From positions 1 through 50,109 of the IMG/VR virus record IMGVR_UViG_3300025383_000034: a DNA stretch of 50,109 nucleotides; one strand, 5' to 3'. Every line of letters begins with the position of its first letter. Within the stretch, counting starts at the first letter, position 1. The position numbers were made by a program, and so were the translations under genes. The notes beneath the pieces are model-generated. The model saw only the letters and a program-made list of their open reading frames with translations, was not told the DNA's origin and ran no database searches. The DNA is from a virus. This document shows, one piece after another, positions 34,472 through 42,170 of the stretch.

Positions 34472-34752
34472 TAGCAGTCGGCACTATTAGGTTCGGTGGT
34501 TATGGCGTTGTCGGTTTTGTAAATCATGGTACCGTTATTGCAAAATTCAGTTACGCCATTTTGAAGATTAACAACGCCATGTTGAGGCTTAGAGTTTTTA
34601 TTATGCTCGTTGGTTAAATGAATCGAAAGAACAATAATAAAGATAAACCAAACAAGCGCCAGCGGAAGAATAAACGGAGCTACCTTATCTCGCTGCGCTG
34701 CCTTCTGCCAGTAAATATCCCAAGGATTTTCTGGGCTTGCCTTCTGTTTCAT
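34471..34752 (-). CDS. Single-span membrane protein (93 residues)
   Basis: The start follows AAGGAG. Residues about 25-45 (VAPFILPLALVWFIFIIVLS) form one membrane span, preceded by a soluble N-terminus with Trp and charged residues. The C-terminal 48 residues, including CNNGTMIYKTDNAITT, would lie outside. One of few membrane proteins in the replication operon; function unknown. Confidence 0.7.
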   Translation of the reverse strand: MKQKASPENPWDIYWQKAAQRDKVAPFILPLALVWFIFIIVLSIHLTNEHNKNSKPQHGVVNLQNGVTEFCNNGTMIYKTDNAITTEPNSADC

Positions 34753-34862
34753 TTTGTCTCCTTCTCTACAGCTTCCTTGAATTTATCAAGCTTTGCATTG
34801 AGGCAGTCATCGCATTTGCACATGTGCAAAATTTCAAACCTAATAGCATCTGATTGCTTCAT
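34749..34862 (-). CDS. Cys-containing small protein (37 residues)
   Basis: ATG 34862 to TGA 34749, overlapping the next gene in an ATGA. MKQSDAIRFEILHMCKCDDC has CxCxxC and continues into a charged helix, KLDKFKEAVEKETK. Possible metal site. Function unknown. Confidence 0.6.
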   Translation of the reverse strand: MKQSDAIRFEILHMCKCDDCLNAKLDKFKEAVEKETK

Positions 34863-34996
34863 AGCCCAAGTATCTCACATAGGTCGGAAGCGTTGTGCTT
34901 CATAAGGAAACGACGCGCCAATGACATTTCCTCTGGGGTGTTGTCCACTAGGACAATATGTTCTGCGGTGACAAAGTAATCTTCTTTACTGGCCAT
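34859..34996 (-). CDS. Small acidic protein (45 residues)
   Basis: The start at 34996 (MASKEDYFVTAEHIVLVDNT) is preferred to a longer frame that runs back through the ATPase gene. It overlaps the ATPase stop by 11 bases and the next gene by four. Helical end (LARRFLMKHNASDLCEILGL). Function unknown. Confidence 0.55.
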   Translation of the reverse strand: MASKEDYFVTAEHIVLVDNTPEEMSLARRFLMKHNASDLCEILGL

Positions 34997-35807
34997 ACGC
35001 GTACCCAATCTGCTCTGTTGATCTGTAGTTATATACAAGCATGCGGGAAGCATCTGTCCATAGGGATACATACTGAGCGCCACTGGCGCTGTTCTTAGCA
35101 AAGCGGTTCTTAACAGCCGCAATTCTAAACTCACCTGTATAAGGCAGAAGGGCTACGGTAATAATCATTTCAGGCAGCTGAGAGATTTTACCTTGAATGG
35201 ACTTGCGACTCGGTGGCATATCTGCCTGACCCTCACCTTCGCTGGTGTGGTGTAGCAGGAATACCGCTGCCTCTGTCTCTCTAGCAATGTGGTGCATTGC
35301 CTTGGCTATCTCACGCAGACCAGACCATTCGTTTTCGTGCATAGACACAACGTTCATGGCATTGTCCACTATGAGCAGGTGGGGATACTCACCGTATGCC
35401 TCAGCATACGCGTCAATGGCTAGATAAATTTCGTCCAGAGTAGGTGACGGTGCAAAATCAAACTGAAGGTGGCTAATGCTATCCAGTTGATCCGAATAAA
35501 ACTGAGTGCCTTCTTCAGTGGCAAAGCCTTCTTCCACCGTTGATACTCTGTGACCGCTAATCATAGCGGCAGCGCGAATCGCAGTCGTGTAAGCATCAGT
35601 ATCAGCGCTGATATACAGCGTTGGTACTTTCATGTGAACGGCAAAGTGCAATGCCAACAATGACTTACCAGCGTTAGGAGCGCCAGCAATCATTGTCAAC
35701 TGCCCCCGCCTGAACCTAATCCCTTCGTTCTGAAGCGTTGGGAATAGGTCAGGCAAGATAGCATGGTCATTGGTTGACTTAGCCGCTGCTTGCGACAGCG
35801 ATAGCAT
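34986..35807 (-). CDS. RecA/DnaB-like ATPase (replicative helicase-like)
   Basis: The 273 residues contain one RecA-type core: Walker A MIAGAPNAGKSLLALHFA, a strand TLYISADTD, Walker B PHLLIVDNAMNVV, and AVFLLHHTSEGEG followed by IQGKISQLPEMIITV. It corresponds to the ATPase half of DnaB-family helicases (AAA_25 or gp4-like) without the N-terminal primase-binding domain. It would unwind DNA or load helicase, and the split primase genes follow downstream in the same operon. A RadA-like recombinase is the alternative. Confidence 0.82.
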   Translation of the reverse strand: MLSLSQAAAKSTNDHAILPDLFPTLQNEGIRFRRGQLTMIAGAPNAGKSLLALHFAVHMKVPTLYISADTDAYTTAIRAAAMISGHRVSTVEEGFATEEGTQFYSDQLDSISHLQFDFAPSPTLDEIYLAIDAYAEAYGEYPHLLIVDNAMNVVSMHENEWSGLREIAKAMHHIARETEAAVFLLHHTSEGEGQADMPPSRKSIQGKISQLPEMIITVALLPYTGEFRIAAVKNRFAKNSASGAQYVSLWTDASRMLVYNYRSTEQIGYAYGQ

Positions 35808-35810
35808 TAA

Positions 35811-36239
35811 CTATGCAGACTTAGTACGGCACTGGTTGGCGCGGTCAGGGCTGGTGCAAGAGTAGAAAGCGTTGTATGGCTTTCCTGTCTTAGATGACAC
35901 GCCACCCTGCACGAACTTCATTGGTCCGTGAACGCAGGTTGGTGTTGATCCTGCAATCTGCGGCTGAGCAGGTGCTGCTGCCACTGGTGCTGGTGCAGAC
36001 TTAGCTGCCCACACTGGCTCGTCTGATGCTACTGGTGTAGCGTTCAAGCCAACGACTGCATTGCGTACACCATTGGCATTAGCCAATGAGCCAGAGACTG
36101 CTGCGATTTGCGCAGCAGAGTCTTGAATGTTTGCCAGCGCTGCATCCAGTTCAGCCGCATCGTCAGCGTAGATGTTGATAAGCGTTCCGTCAGCCAACTT
36201 AAAGTTGACCTGGAACTTGGTGTTATTTTGTGCTGCCAT
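35811..36239 (-). CDS. Zinc-ribbon nucleic-acid-binding protein (142 residues)
   Basis: The N-terminal 50 residues are a strand-helix unit (KFQVNFKLADGTLINIYADD). The centre is Ala/Pro-rich and the C-terminus has a zinc ribbon: CVHGPMKFVQGGVSSKTGKP then FYSCTSPDRANQC. This C-terminal ribbon is common in actinophage proteins next to RecA-like ATPases and recalls topoisomerase zinc ribbons. A role in binding single-stranded DNA during replication is likely but inferred. Confidence 0.7.
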   Translation of the reverse strand: MAAQNNTKFQVNFKLADGTLINIYADDAAELDAALANIQDSAAQIAAVSGSLANANGVRNAVVGLNATPVASDEPVWAAKSAPAPVAAAPAQPQIAGSTPTCVHGPMKFVQGGVSSKTGKPYNAFYSCTSPDRANQCRTKSA

Positions 36240-36250
36240 ATTCTTTCTCC

Positions 36251-36916
36251 TTATTTTGCTTTAGCTAGTGGGTCAAAATCTTTGGCCAATGGGCCACCGA
36301 CGGCGTAACAATAGTCCTTTACGCCACATGTGCGACACGACATGCCGACATTGGGTAAAAAAATTTCTGCCTGTAAGCCGCGTTCAAACTGGGCAAACAT
36401 CTCCGTTAATACAGGAATGGTCCAGCGCTCAATACCTGCCGATGGTTCCAAGCATGCGCCACGTGCGTCATAGTATGCACCGTAGAGTGGGCGTACACCA
36501 TAGAGCATCTCAATGCAGGACGCGTACACGCCAAGCTGCAAGGATGAGTCAGGTGTGCTGGAGCCAGTCTTTAGATCCACGACAGTGAGTGAGCCATCGA
36601 AGTTCTCTAACACCATATCGGCAAAGCCTTTAATCTTTACATCGCCAAAGGCAACTTCAAAAGGAAGTTCTACCCCTGGCTTACCGTCAGGTGCAATCCA
36701 AATCTTCCACTTGTTGTTCACAAAAGACGATACAAAATCCTGAAGCATCTTGTAGCCGTTCTCGTCCCACCAAGCTTTATCTTCCTTGTTGGGATTGGCT
36801 ACAGTCTTGCGACCACCAGTGCGCCAGTCGTTTGGGTTAGTGCCAGTCTTGCGTTCTACATCACCAATCTGGTCAAGGAACGCTGTATCCCATAGGGCTT
36901 TTAGATCAAGACTCAC
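36251..36916 (-). CDS. Cas4/RecB-like exonuclease, catalytic part (split gene)
   Basis: The 221 residues include the PD-(D/E)XK core (KIKGFADMVLENFDGS, then LTVVDLKTGSS) and the helix QLGVYASCIEML. Near the C-terminus are CRTCGVKDYC cysteines like those that hold the iron-sulfur cluster of Cas4 and AddB-type nucleases. The N-terminal part that normally precedes this core (the GG-AFHE helix region) is instead encoded separately at 37444-37653. The GTG start overlaps the previous gene by 11 bases. It would resect DNA ends for recombination. Confidence 0.78.
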   Translation of the reverse strand: MSLDLKALWDTAFLDQIGDVERKTGTNPNDWRTGGRKTVANPNKEDKAWWDENGYKMLQDFVSSFVNNKWKIWIAPDGKPGVELPFEVAFGDVKIKGFADMVLENFDGSLTVVDLKTGSSTPDSSLQLGVYASCIEMLYGVRPLYGAYYDARGACLEPSAGIERWTIPVLTEMFAQFERGLQAEIFLPNVGMSCRTCGVKDYCYAVGGPLAKDFDPLAKAK

Positions 36917-37121
36917 TGGGCACTTCTTCTCCGAGAATAATTTTCTTTGCTTCTAGCAAGCCATCACGACGGCCCTGTGCCTTCTCGGATGTATCTTCAA
37001 CGTTATCGTTGAACGCAATCATAATGCGACGAGCAAGCTCTTTGCGCATGACAATTTCTGTTTCGACAAAAGCTTTCTGGAAAGCTTCCTGGCTAATTAC
37101 CTTTGCTCGTCTAGCACTCAT
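36906..37121 (-). CDS. Small helical protein (71 residues)
   Basis: The start at 37121 (MSARRAKVISQEAFQKAFVE) overlaps the previous gene; an ATG at 37139 is also possible but lacks a ribosome site. The protein is helical and charged: RKELARRIMIAFNDNVED and RRDGLLEAKKIILGEEV. It lies between the two pieces of the Cas4/RecB-like enzyme. Unknown function. Confidence 0.6.
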   Translation of the reverse strand: MSARRAKVISQEAFQKAFVETEIVMRKELARRIMIAFNDNVEDTSEKAQGRRDGLLEAKKIILGEEVPSES

Positions 37122-37236
37122 CGTCTTCGATCCATCCATCCCATTGTAGTTCTACTGAGTCAACTGTTTTCATAGACTGAGCCATTGCCCAGACGCTAAG
37201 CTTGTACATAAAACTGCCGTACCATGTTCTAATCAT
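37111..37236 (-). CDS. Small Trp-rich protein (41 residues)
   Basis: Starts at ATG 37236 in a TAATG overlap with GGAG upstream. MIRTWYGSFMYKLSVWAMAQ, then VELQWDGWIEDDEC: an amphipathic helix followed by an acidic end. Overlaps the next gene. No family recognised. Confidence 0.55.
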   Translation of the reverse strand: MIRTWYGSFMYKLSVWAMAQSMKTVDSVELQWDGWIEDDEC

Positions 37237-37463
37237 TACTCTCCCCGTTCTGGATAGGGCGCTTGTGCGAGGCTGGAGCATAACACACATTGCATATCTG
37301 TAAAGTACATGCCAATGGTGTTGTCGTCATGGAACTTGACTTTGAGGTGCCATGTGTCAGACCCGCATGGGCAGACACGGATAGGTCCTAAGCTGGTGTA
37401 GTCAGCCTTCTCGCCATGAACGACGACAAGGTTCTTAATTGGCTCAGGCTCTTTCTTCGCCAT
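37236..37463 (-). CDS. Zinc-ribbon-like protein (75 residues)
   Basis: RVCPCGSDTWHLKVKFHDD and YFTDMQCVLCSSLAQAP supply two Cys pairs in strand context, a zinc-ribbon fold. It starts MAKKEPEPIKNLVVVHGE and overlaps the N-terminal piece of the Cas4/RecB-like gene by 20 bases. Likely nucleic-acid binding. Confidence 0.65.
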   Translation of the reverse strand: MAKKEPEPIKNLVVVHGEKADYTSLGPIRVCPCGSDTWHLKVKFHDDNTIGMYFTDMQCVLCSSLAQAPYPERGE

Positions 37464-37653
37464 TGTTTTCCAACGTAGCTAGTAGGTACTTCTCCACTGC
37501 TTCGTGGAACGCAGAGCCGCCGACAAACCACCAGGCAGGATCGCCTTGGATAGCTTGACCGCGTTCTAGTTGCCAGGCTTTGCCGCAGCGCAGCCATGAG
37601 GTGAACGAGCTAAACGAACGGTGCCCAATGAGGGGCGTATCTGATTTATTCAT
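37444..37653 (-). CDS. Cas4/RecB-like exonuclease, N-terminal part (split gene)
   Basis: From ATG 37653 the product has 69 residues: MNKSDTPLIGHRSFSSFTSW, then LRCGKAWQLERG and WWFVGGSAFHEAVEKYL. This is how RecB-family phage exonucleases begin (S-x-S...C...Y/WxLER, then GxAFHxAxE), but it ends soon after. The nuclease core follows in a separate gene about 530 bases downstream. It is the first gene of the leftward middle operon. The start lacks a clear ribosome site; TTG at 37698 is an alternative. Confidence 0.65.
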   Translation of the reverse strand: MNKSDTPLIGHRSFSSFTSWLRCGKAWQLERGQAIQGDPAWWFVGGSAFHEAVEKYLLATLENNGEERA

Positions 37654-37724
37654 GGCTGAAGTGTAGCACCCGCGACCGACATTCCCCCATGCCTGCAAGG
37701 CGACACGCCCTATGAGGATACAAA

Positions 37725-37754
37725 TTGACGGAAAAAATTTCCTATGGTTATACT
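37725..37754 (+). promoter_or_regulatory. Candidate plus-strand promoter against the middle-operon leader
   Basis: TTGACG (37725-37730), an 18-base spacer and TATACT (37749-37754). It points right into about 110 bases without a gene that ends at the terminator at 37865-37892, crossing a hairpin GGCGC/GCGCC near 37787-37801. It could make a short RNA antisense to the leftward leader. Confidence 0.4.
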
Positions 37755-37817
37755 ATGAGCGTAGCGAATTACATAAATAGATACGGCGCTTCCAGCGCCT
37801 ATATATAATATATAATA

Positions 37818-37847
37818 TATATAATAATCAACTGATAATTCTGTAAA
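37818..37847 (-). promoter_or_regulatory. Candidate promoter of the leftward middle operon
   Basis: Minus-strand TTTACA (37842-37847), an 18-base spacer and TATATA (37818-37823), within a run of AT alternation. It would transcribe the nuclease-replication-sigma operon with a leader of about 160 bases. It lies just past the terminator of the lysis operon. Confidence 0.5.
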
Positions 37848-37864
37848 ATGGCATAAAAAAATAA

Positions 37865-37892
37865 CCCCCCGCTGTTAAGCGAGGGGCATTTT
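37865..37892. terminator. Bidirectional terminator between lysis and replication operons
   Basis: A nine-step stem (CCCCCCGCT at 37865-37873 and AGCGAGGGG at 37878-37886, one C-A mismatch, GTTA loop). It is followed by CATTTT on the plus strand and by TTATTTTTTATG on the minus strand. Leftward it ends the lysis transcript; rightward it would end the candidate antisense RNA. Confidence 0.8.
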
Positions 37893-37952
37893 CTACACGC
37901 TAGCCGTTTGGCCTATCCTTGCGGATTACACAGGGACGGTTCAAGCGCGATA

Positions 37953-38129
37953 TTACTTAGCGGCTGTCTTGAAATGGTTATATGCACCAACGGCGACAGG
38001 TCCGAGAACTGCTACAACAGCAGCCCAGGCTACAGCCTTGAGGTGATGGTTACCAGTCTGCCAGATAGATACTCCAGCAACGAGAAGCGCTGCGAGGTAA
38101 TGTTCTACGATAGCTTTATTGAATTTCAT
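37953..38129 (-). CDS. Holin-like membrane protein (58 residues)
   Basis: ATG 38129 follows AGGAG. MKFNKAIVEHYLAALLVAGV starts the first hydrophobic segment (about 10-24), and AVAWAAVVAVLGPVAVGAY forms a second (about 32-50), ending in a basic KTAAK. Two spans, small size, basic tail and a position next to the amidase gene fit a class II holin. It is the last gene before the terminator. Confidence 0.7.
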   Translation of the reverse strand: MKFNKAIVEHYLAALLVAGVSIWQTGNHHLKAVAWAAVVAVLGPVAVGAYNHFKTAAK

Positions 38130-38169
38130 GCTGTCTCCTATAGTGAGAAGCTGGATTGTCCCAGCCCTA

Positions 38170-38715
38170 CTACGGTACCATAGCTACGGCTTTTAAGTAC
38201 GCATCCCATGGGAAGTTTGCGCCTGGATCACTGTGTCCGCCAGCTATTTTTTTGGCAAGGGTAATGTCGTTATGTCCGCAAAAACCCGCTTTACCAGCCA
38301 GTACATCCTCTGGTGATAGCTTTACTAGGGGGATGTGGTTACGACGGGCTATATCGGCCGCTAGGGCCGCAGAAACGTGTAGTTCTGCAATGCTATAGCC
38401 ATCGCCCCATTGGGCTGGAGTTTGAGCCGCAAAGCCTGCATGCTCAATAGAAATAGACTCTTGGTTTAGAGCATAATCATCGACAGCCCATGCCGTATCT
38501 GTCTCTAAAACAGACTGGATAACCTGCTTGTCGTCACACATATAGTGGGCAGAGGCTTGTGGTGCTGTAGTGCCTGCAAACCATGCGGCTACTTGTTTGG
38601 CACGGCCTTCTGTTTCTGGCGTTTCCATGGTGTGAATAACGATCAGGCGTGGGGTATGACCAGCACGACCTTTGGTGTAGTTACGTGCTTGAATAAACGG
38701 ATACGTTACTGCCAT
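38170..38715 (-). CDS. N-acetylmuramoyl-L-alanine amidase (endolysin)
   Basis: Start ATG 38715 (MAVTYPFIQARNYTKGR) has GAGAGG five bases upstream; a longer frame starting at 38748 lacks one. The Amidase_2 pattern is present: LIVIHTMETPETEG with the first zinc His, SAHYMCDDKQVIQSV, ISIEHAGFA and a C-terminal HSDPGANFPW holding another ligand. At 181 residues it is a single catalytic domain without a wall-binding module. It would cleave the glycan-peptide bond of peptidoglycan at lysis. Confidence 0.9.
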   Translation of the reverse strand: MAVTYPFIQARNYTKGRAGHTPRLIVIHTMETPETEGRAKQVAAWFAGTTAPQASAHYMCDDKQVIQSVLETDTAWAVDDYALNQESISIEHAGFAAQTPAQWGDGYSIAELHVSAALAADIARRNHIPLVKLSPEDVLAGKAGFCGHNDITLAKKIAGGHSDPGANFPWDAYLKAVAMVP

Positions 38716-39185
38716 ATCAACCTCTCTGCTAAGTCTCCTGGGTTGCATACATCTGGGTTAGCGCAGACTGGAAAGCCAGCCTTCTGGTAGCACTCTGCTA
38801 CAAGTTCGGAGCAGATGTACCCAGCATGATTTGCAAGGTAGTGGAGAAACTTCTTGGGAAAAATTTTTACGCCTAACGCACGAAACGCAAGCATGAAGAT
38901 AATGCCAAAATTGTATGGCCGTCCGATTGCCAGGTTGGCATGATAAACAATCGCGTTGCGTTGTTCCGCAGACAGCTCTTCGTGCTGGTTCCATGCAACC
39001 AATGGGTAATCGCTAAGGTTGCTAAGAGCAACGCCAGTGGGATTAGCTTCCACAATCTTGCCATTACCAACATAGATAAACGCATGGTTCCAACGAGATA
39101 TTGTTCCTAACCGAATGAGCTTGCCGAAAAAACCGCCAGTGCGGACTACGCCATAGTCGCCTATGCGTGGCTCATAGCTTGTCAT
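38706..39185 (-). CDS. NlpC/P60-superfamily (YiiX-like) cysteine peptidase or amidase
   Basis: Start ATG 39185 follows GGAG and gives MTSYEPRIGDYGVVRTGGFF. The circularly permuted papain-like fold of this family is suggested by a His in RWNHAFIYVGNGKIVEAN and a Cys in AGYICSELVAECYQKAG. The 159-residue length suits it. It may cut peptidoglycan cross-links or lipids during entry or lysis. It overlaps the amidase gene by ten bases, so the two are made together. Confidence 0.78.
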   Translation of the reverse strand: MTSYEPRIGDYGVVRTGGFFGKLIRLGTISRWNHAFIYVGNGKIVEANPTGVALSNLSDYPLVAWNQHEELSAEQRNAIVYHANLAIGRPYNFGIIFMLAFRALGVKIFPKKFLHYLANHAGYICSELVAECYQKAGFPVCANPDVCNPGDLAERLIWQ

Positions 39186-39528
39186 CGTTCTCCAATAGGT
39201 CTTGGAGATGCTCAATCTCCTGCTTCTCTAACTTCAAGATGTGGCGGATAATCATTGCATCGCGCTTGGTCTGGCCAATCATGGCAATACCGATGATAAG
39301 TTCTACAGTAACTGCTAGCCATGAGGCTAGGTTCATCCACTTAATGTAAGCGTGAGTATCGGTGAACCAGGTAGGTTGCCACCACCAGACAAAAGTAACG
39401 CCAGTCCAAAGGATGACGAAGAACCAGTTGCGAATAATGCCCTGGATCTTCCAGCTAATCTGTTCAGAGAAGGTCAGCACATCGCCAGTAGCTTCGTGGA
39501 TGTATTTCTTCTTAAAAAGATTAATCAT
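39172..39528 (-). CDS. Two-span membrane protein (118 residues)
   Basis: ATG 39528 follows GGGAG. The first span is NWFFVILWTGVTFVWWW, the second MNLASWLAVTVELIIGIAMI, and a charged coiled coil follows (LKLEKQEIEHLQDLLEN). It is in the lysis cassette and could be a second holin, an antiholin or a spanin-like regulator. It overlaps both neighbours. Confidence 0.65.
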   Translation of the reverse strand: MINLFKKKYIHEATGDVLTFSEQISWKIQGIIRNWFFVILWTGVTFVWWWQPTWFTDTHAYIKWMNLASWLAVTVELIIGIAMIGQTKRDAMIIRHILKLEKQEIEHLQDLLENDDKL

Positions 39529-39838
39529 TATGCTCCCGAATATGCTGCTCAAACTTGCCATTGAGTGTGCCCAGGTCTACCGCTATATTCTGTTGCTTCT
39601 CTACCAAAGTCTCAATCATGGGGATGACGCGCTTGTTGATAGCATCGTTTAATGATCCGCCAGAGTTGGGCAAAACTTCATGCTTGATAACTTTAATATC
39701 CTCTTTGCTGTCCTTGTCCATGTCCTTGATGACATTCTGAACGCCATGCTTGAAGATGTACCAAATACCTGTGGCAGTAGCGCCAACGGTAAAGACAGTG
39801 TTGTAAAGGATGGTGGTTATATCCACTTTGGTAGTCAT
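39521..39838 (-). CDS. Membrane-anchored coiled-coil protein, DUF2746-like
   Basis: A single N-terminal span (ILYNTVFTVGATATGIWYIF) precedes a helical domain with HEVLPNSGGSLNDAINKRV, close to the LPN-GSSL motif of the actinophage DUF2746 family, and ends NGKFEQHIREHND. Such proteins occur in lysis cassettes of actinophages. Function not established. Confidence 0.68.
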   Translation of the reverse strand: MTTKVDITTILYNTVFTVGATATGIWYIFKHGVQNVIKDMDKDSKEDIKVIKHEVLPNSGGSLNDAINKRVIPMIETLVEKQQNIAVDLGTLNGKFEQHIREHND

Positions 39839-39852
39839 TCCTGGCCTAGCTT

Positions 39853-42132
39853 TTAGAGGTTAGTGGTACGGAATTGGATGTAGCAAATACCGCCAAATCC
39901 TTTGAAGCGACGGTCAGGTGGTGACATGCGAACAAAGGAGAGTGAGTCGATAACTCCCTGGACCGTTTCGTTTGTTGTAAAATCTTGCAGAACAACTACG
40001 TCTCCATTTGACTCAATGTTTTCCAGGGCGAACAATCTTTCGGCTGCATAGCCTTCATAGCCAAGGGCCATGTTGTAACGGTCCTGCTCAAAGTCATAGA
40101 CAAGAACGGGAACGTTGATAGAACGCTCACGACGTACAGCAGGTACGGCCTTGAGCTGATAGCCATTGAGTGTGCTGCCATGTAAGCCATCGCTGGTGCG
40201 ATAGAGCGTGAACCTAAAGCCAAGTGACTCAAGGGGCACGTCAATACCAGTGGTAATGTCTTGAGTTAGATCGTAGTTTTCGTCGATAGTTAAAAGGTCG
40301 TTGACATAAAGTGTTGGGTCAACGCTAGAGACTTTAACCTTGCCAGTAACAGGCGTGGTGATACGAGCCTTAATGAGCTTGAAGTGCTTGTCTTCCAAGG
40401 TAAGGTAGCGAATCTGACCAGTCTGGATATAGCCACTGGAGACAAGCTGACCCGATGAATTGGAGTTGGTTGGGTCTGTCTGAATATATACACCCTTGCC
40501 CTGGATGCTAAACATCATGCGGTTGGACTTGCCATAGACGGCAACATCCTGCGCAGTTCCTGTAACGCCAGCAGGCGCACGAAGGTTGGTGGCGTAAGCC
40601 ACTTGGTTAGCAGCAATTTCTTTGCCAAGGTCAAGCTTGACTAGGCCAGAAGACTTAGTGCCATCTCCGTTGTCGATATAGTTGCTAACGGTGCAATAGG
40701 CAAAGCGGTCATTAAAGGCAACATAGTTCACCCAGCCGTCAGTTCCCGATGGGGTGAGGTAGCTAGCAGTAGCTGGATCATAGCCCTGGGTAATAACAGT
40801 CATTGGGCCATAGGTAACATAACCAGAAGAGACAAAGCCTGACGTGTCGATAGTTCCTACACGCACACCACGGTTAGTTCCAAAGACCATGTACTTGCCA
40901 ACATACGAACCAAGGCTAAGGATAATCTCGCCACGTGGCATGTCAGCAGCAGTCAGTGCCTTGTTGAGCAATGGCACTGCGCCTGTTGTATCAAGGGAAA
41001 GACGATACACGCTAGACACATCACCAACATAGCCGCTGACATAGATGGCGTTAGGGCCTTCGCATACGCCAGTCCATACCCACTTGGCATTAGTGTGAGC
41101 GTAGATGGGGGTTGTGTTGTTTGTAGAAAGAACGATAGAGCCAGTGGCTGAGTTGTTCGGAGCCACGTTGGCGTTCTGGATATTTAGCGCTACCTGGTAA
41201 GGGGTAGGAACATCTAGTACTTCCCATGTGCCGTTGTAAGGAGAGCCAACGGATGAGACGGTAACCAATGATCCAGTGGTGAAATTGTGTACGCCAGAGG
41301 TAGTAATGACAGCTACGTTGCCTGTATAAGACATGCTGGCGTTGCTGTATGGTCCAAGCACTGTGCCAGTGACGGTGTAGCTGGTGATGGGGGTAATCTC
41401 AAAGAGGTAGTTATTTACGCCAGCGATAAGACGCTGCTTGACCCAGTTCATTTTCACGTTGGTAACAGTGCCAGTGTTGGCAGTTGGGTGAGTAAAGACT
41501 AATGTGCCACTGGTGCTGAGAGTCAGCGGGCCTTTGTAAATACCTGTAGCGTTAGCAACATAGTAATAGGTTCCATCGTGGGCAATGTCAAAGATTGCGC
41601 TAGAGCCACCCCATGTAACAGAGGTAGGGGCAGAGCCTTGTGTTACCTTGTAGACCGATGAGCCATCAGCAATAAGAGAAAAGTCATTGGTGCCATCGTT
41701 GCCACCTTCCATCATAATGTTGGTGCCGCTGCTGGAATACAGCAGGTCAACATCAGGGAGCAGGTCAACGCGACCAGTGTTAAATACTTCTACGCCAGCA
41801 GATTTGTTAAAGCGCAGGTTAACCGTGTCGCCTTCAACTGGCTCTTCGTAGCGAATACCAGCGCCATAATGGAAGCTAGACTGAGCGCGTAGCCACCAGC
41901 CAGTGAGTGTCTGCTCACCAGGCTCTTTCTGCATATCGACCTGTTGCTTACGGTACTGCGCAGTTTCGCGCTTGTAAGGGTACTTGTCGTTAATGCCAAA
42001 AAAGAATGGCAGGCCAGCAATGGCGCAGTCAAAGTTGTTGGATGTATTGACAAAGGTGTTGCCCGCCGTACTTGGTTGACCAATAGGATCCGCAGGGCGT
42101 TCTGCAATGTGCCGAAAACCGTCTAGTGCCAC
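39853..42132 (-). CDS. Large tail protein, beta-propeller/nozzle-like (allele B)
   Basis: The GTG start at 42132 gives 759 residues: an N-terminal arm with FDCAIAGLPFFFGINDKYPY, then repeated strand units such as SGTNIMMEGGNDGTNDFSLI, FDIAHDGTYYYVANATGIYK and VSGYVGDVSSVYRLSLDT. The C-terminal part has a second beta domain ending PDRRFKGFGGICYIQFRT. Repeats of this sort form a beta-propeller, as in podovirus tail nozzles or hub proteins. Allele A of its N-terminus is at 1-102. It probably forms the tube below the adaptor. Confidence 0.68.
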   Translation of the reverse strand: MALDGFRHIAERPADPIGQPSTAGNTFVNTSNNFDCAIAGLPFFFGINDKYPYKRETAQYRKQQVDMQKEPGEQTLTGWWLRAQSSFHYGAGIRYEEPVEGDTVNLRFNKSAGVEVFNTGRVDLLPDVDLLYSSSGTNIMMEGGNDGTNDFSLIADGSSVYKVTQGSAPTSVTWGGSSAIFDIAHDGTYYYVANATGIYKGPLTLSTSGTLVFTHPTANTGTVTNVKMNWVKQRLIAGVNNYLFEITPITSYTVTGTVLGPYSNASMSYTGNVAVITTSGVHNFTTGSLVTVSSVGSPYNGTWEVLDVPTPYQVALNIQNANVAPNNSATGSIVLSTNNTTPIYAHTNAKWVWTGVCEGPNAIYVSGYVGDVSSVYRLSLDTTGAVPLLNKALTAADMPRGEIILSLGSYVGKYMVFGTNRGVRVGTIDTSGFVSSGYVTYGPMTVITQGYDPATASYLTPSGTDGWVNYVAFNDRFAYCTVSNYIDNGDGTKSSGLVKLDLGKEIAANQVAYATNLRAPAGVTGTAQDVAVYGKSNRMMFSIQGKGVYIQTDPTNSNSSGQLVSSGYIQTGQIRYLTLEDKHFKLIKARITTPVTGKVKVSSVDPTLYVNDLLTIDENYDLTQDITTGIDVPLESLGFRFTLYRTSDGLHGSTLNGYQLKAVPAVRRERSINVPVLVYDFEQDRYNMALGYEGYAAERLFALENIESNGDVVVLQDFTTNETVQGVIDSLSFVRMSPPDRRFKGFGGICYIQFRTTNL

Positions 42133-42148
42133 TTACTCTCCCTAATCG

Positions 42149-42170
42149 TAAAGGCCGCCCGAAGGCGGCC
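42149..42170 (-). terminator. Rho-independent terminator, allele B
   Basis: GGCCGCC (42153-42159) and GGCGGCC (42164-42170) pair perfectly with a CGAA loop; the minus strand continues with TTTAC. It holds the same position as the unrelated stem at 129-152, so the function is kept while the sequence is not. Confidence 0.75.

Noticed and set aside
34859-35134. Longer form (91 residues) of the 45-residue acidic protein
   Set aside because: The first 46 residues overlap the ATPase gene in another frame and look like out-of-frame translation (LRLLRTALLRTAP).
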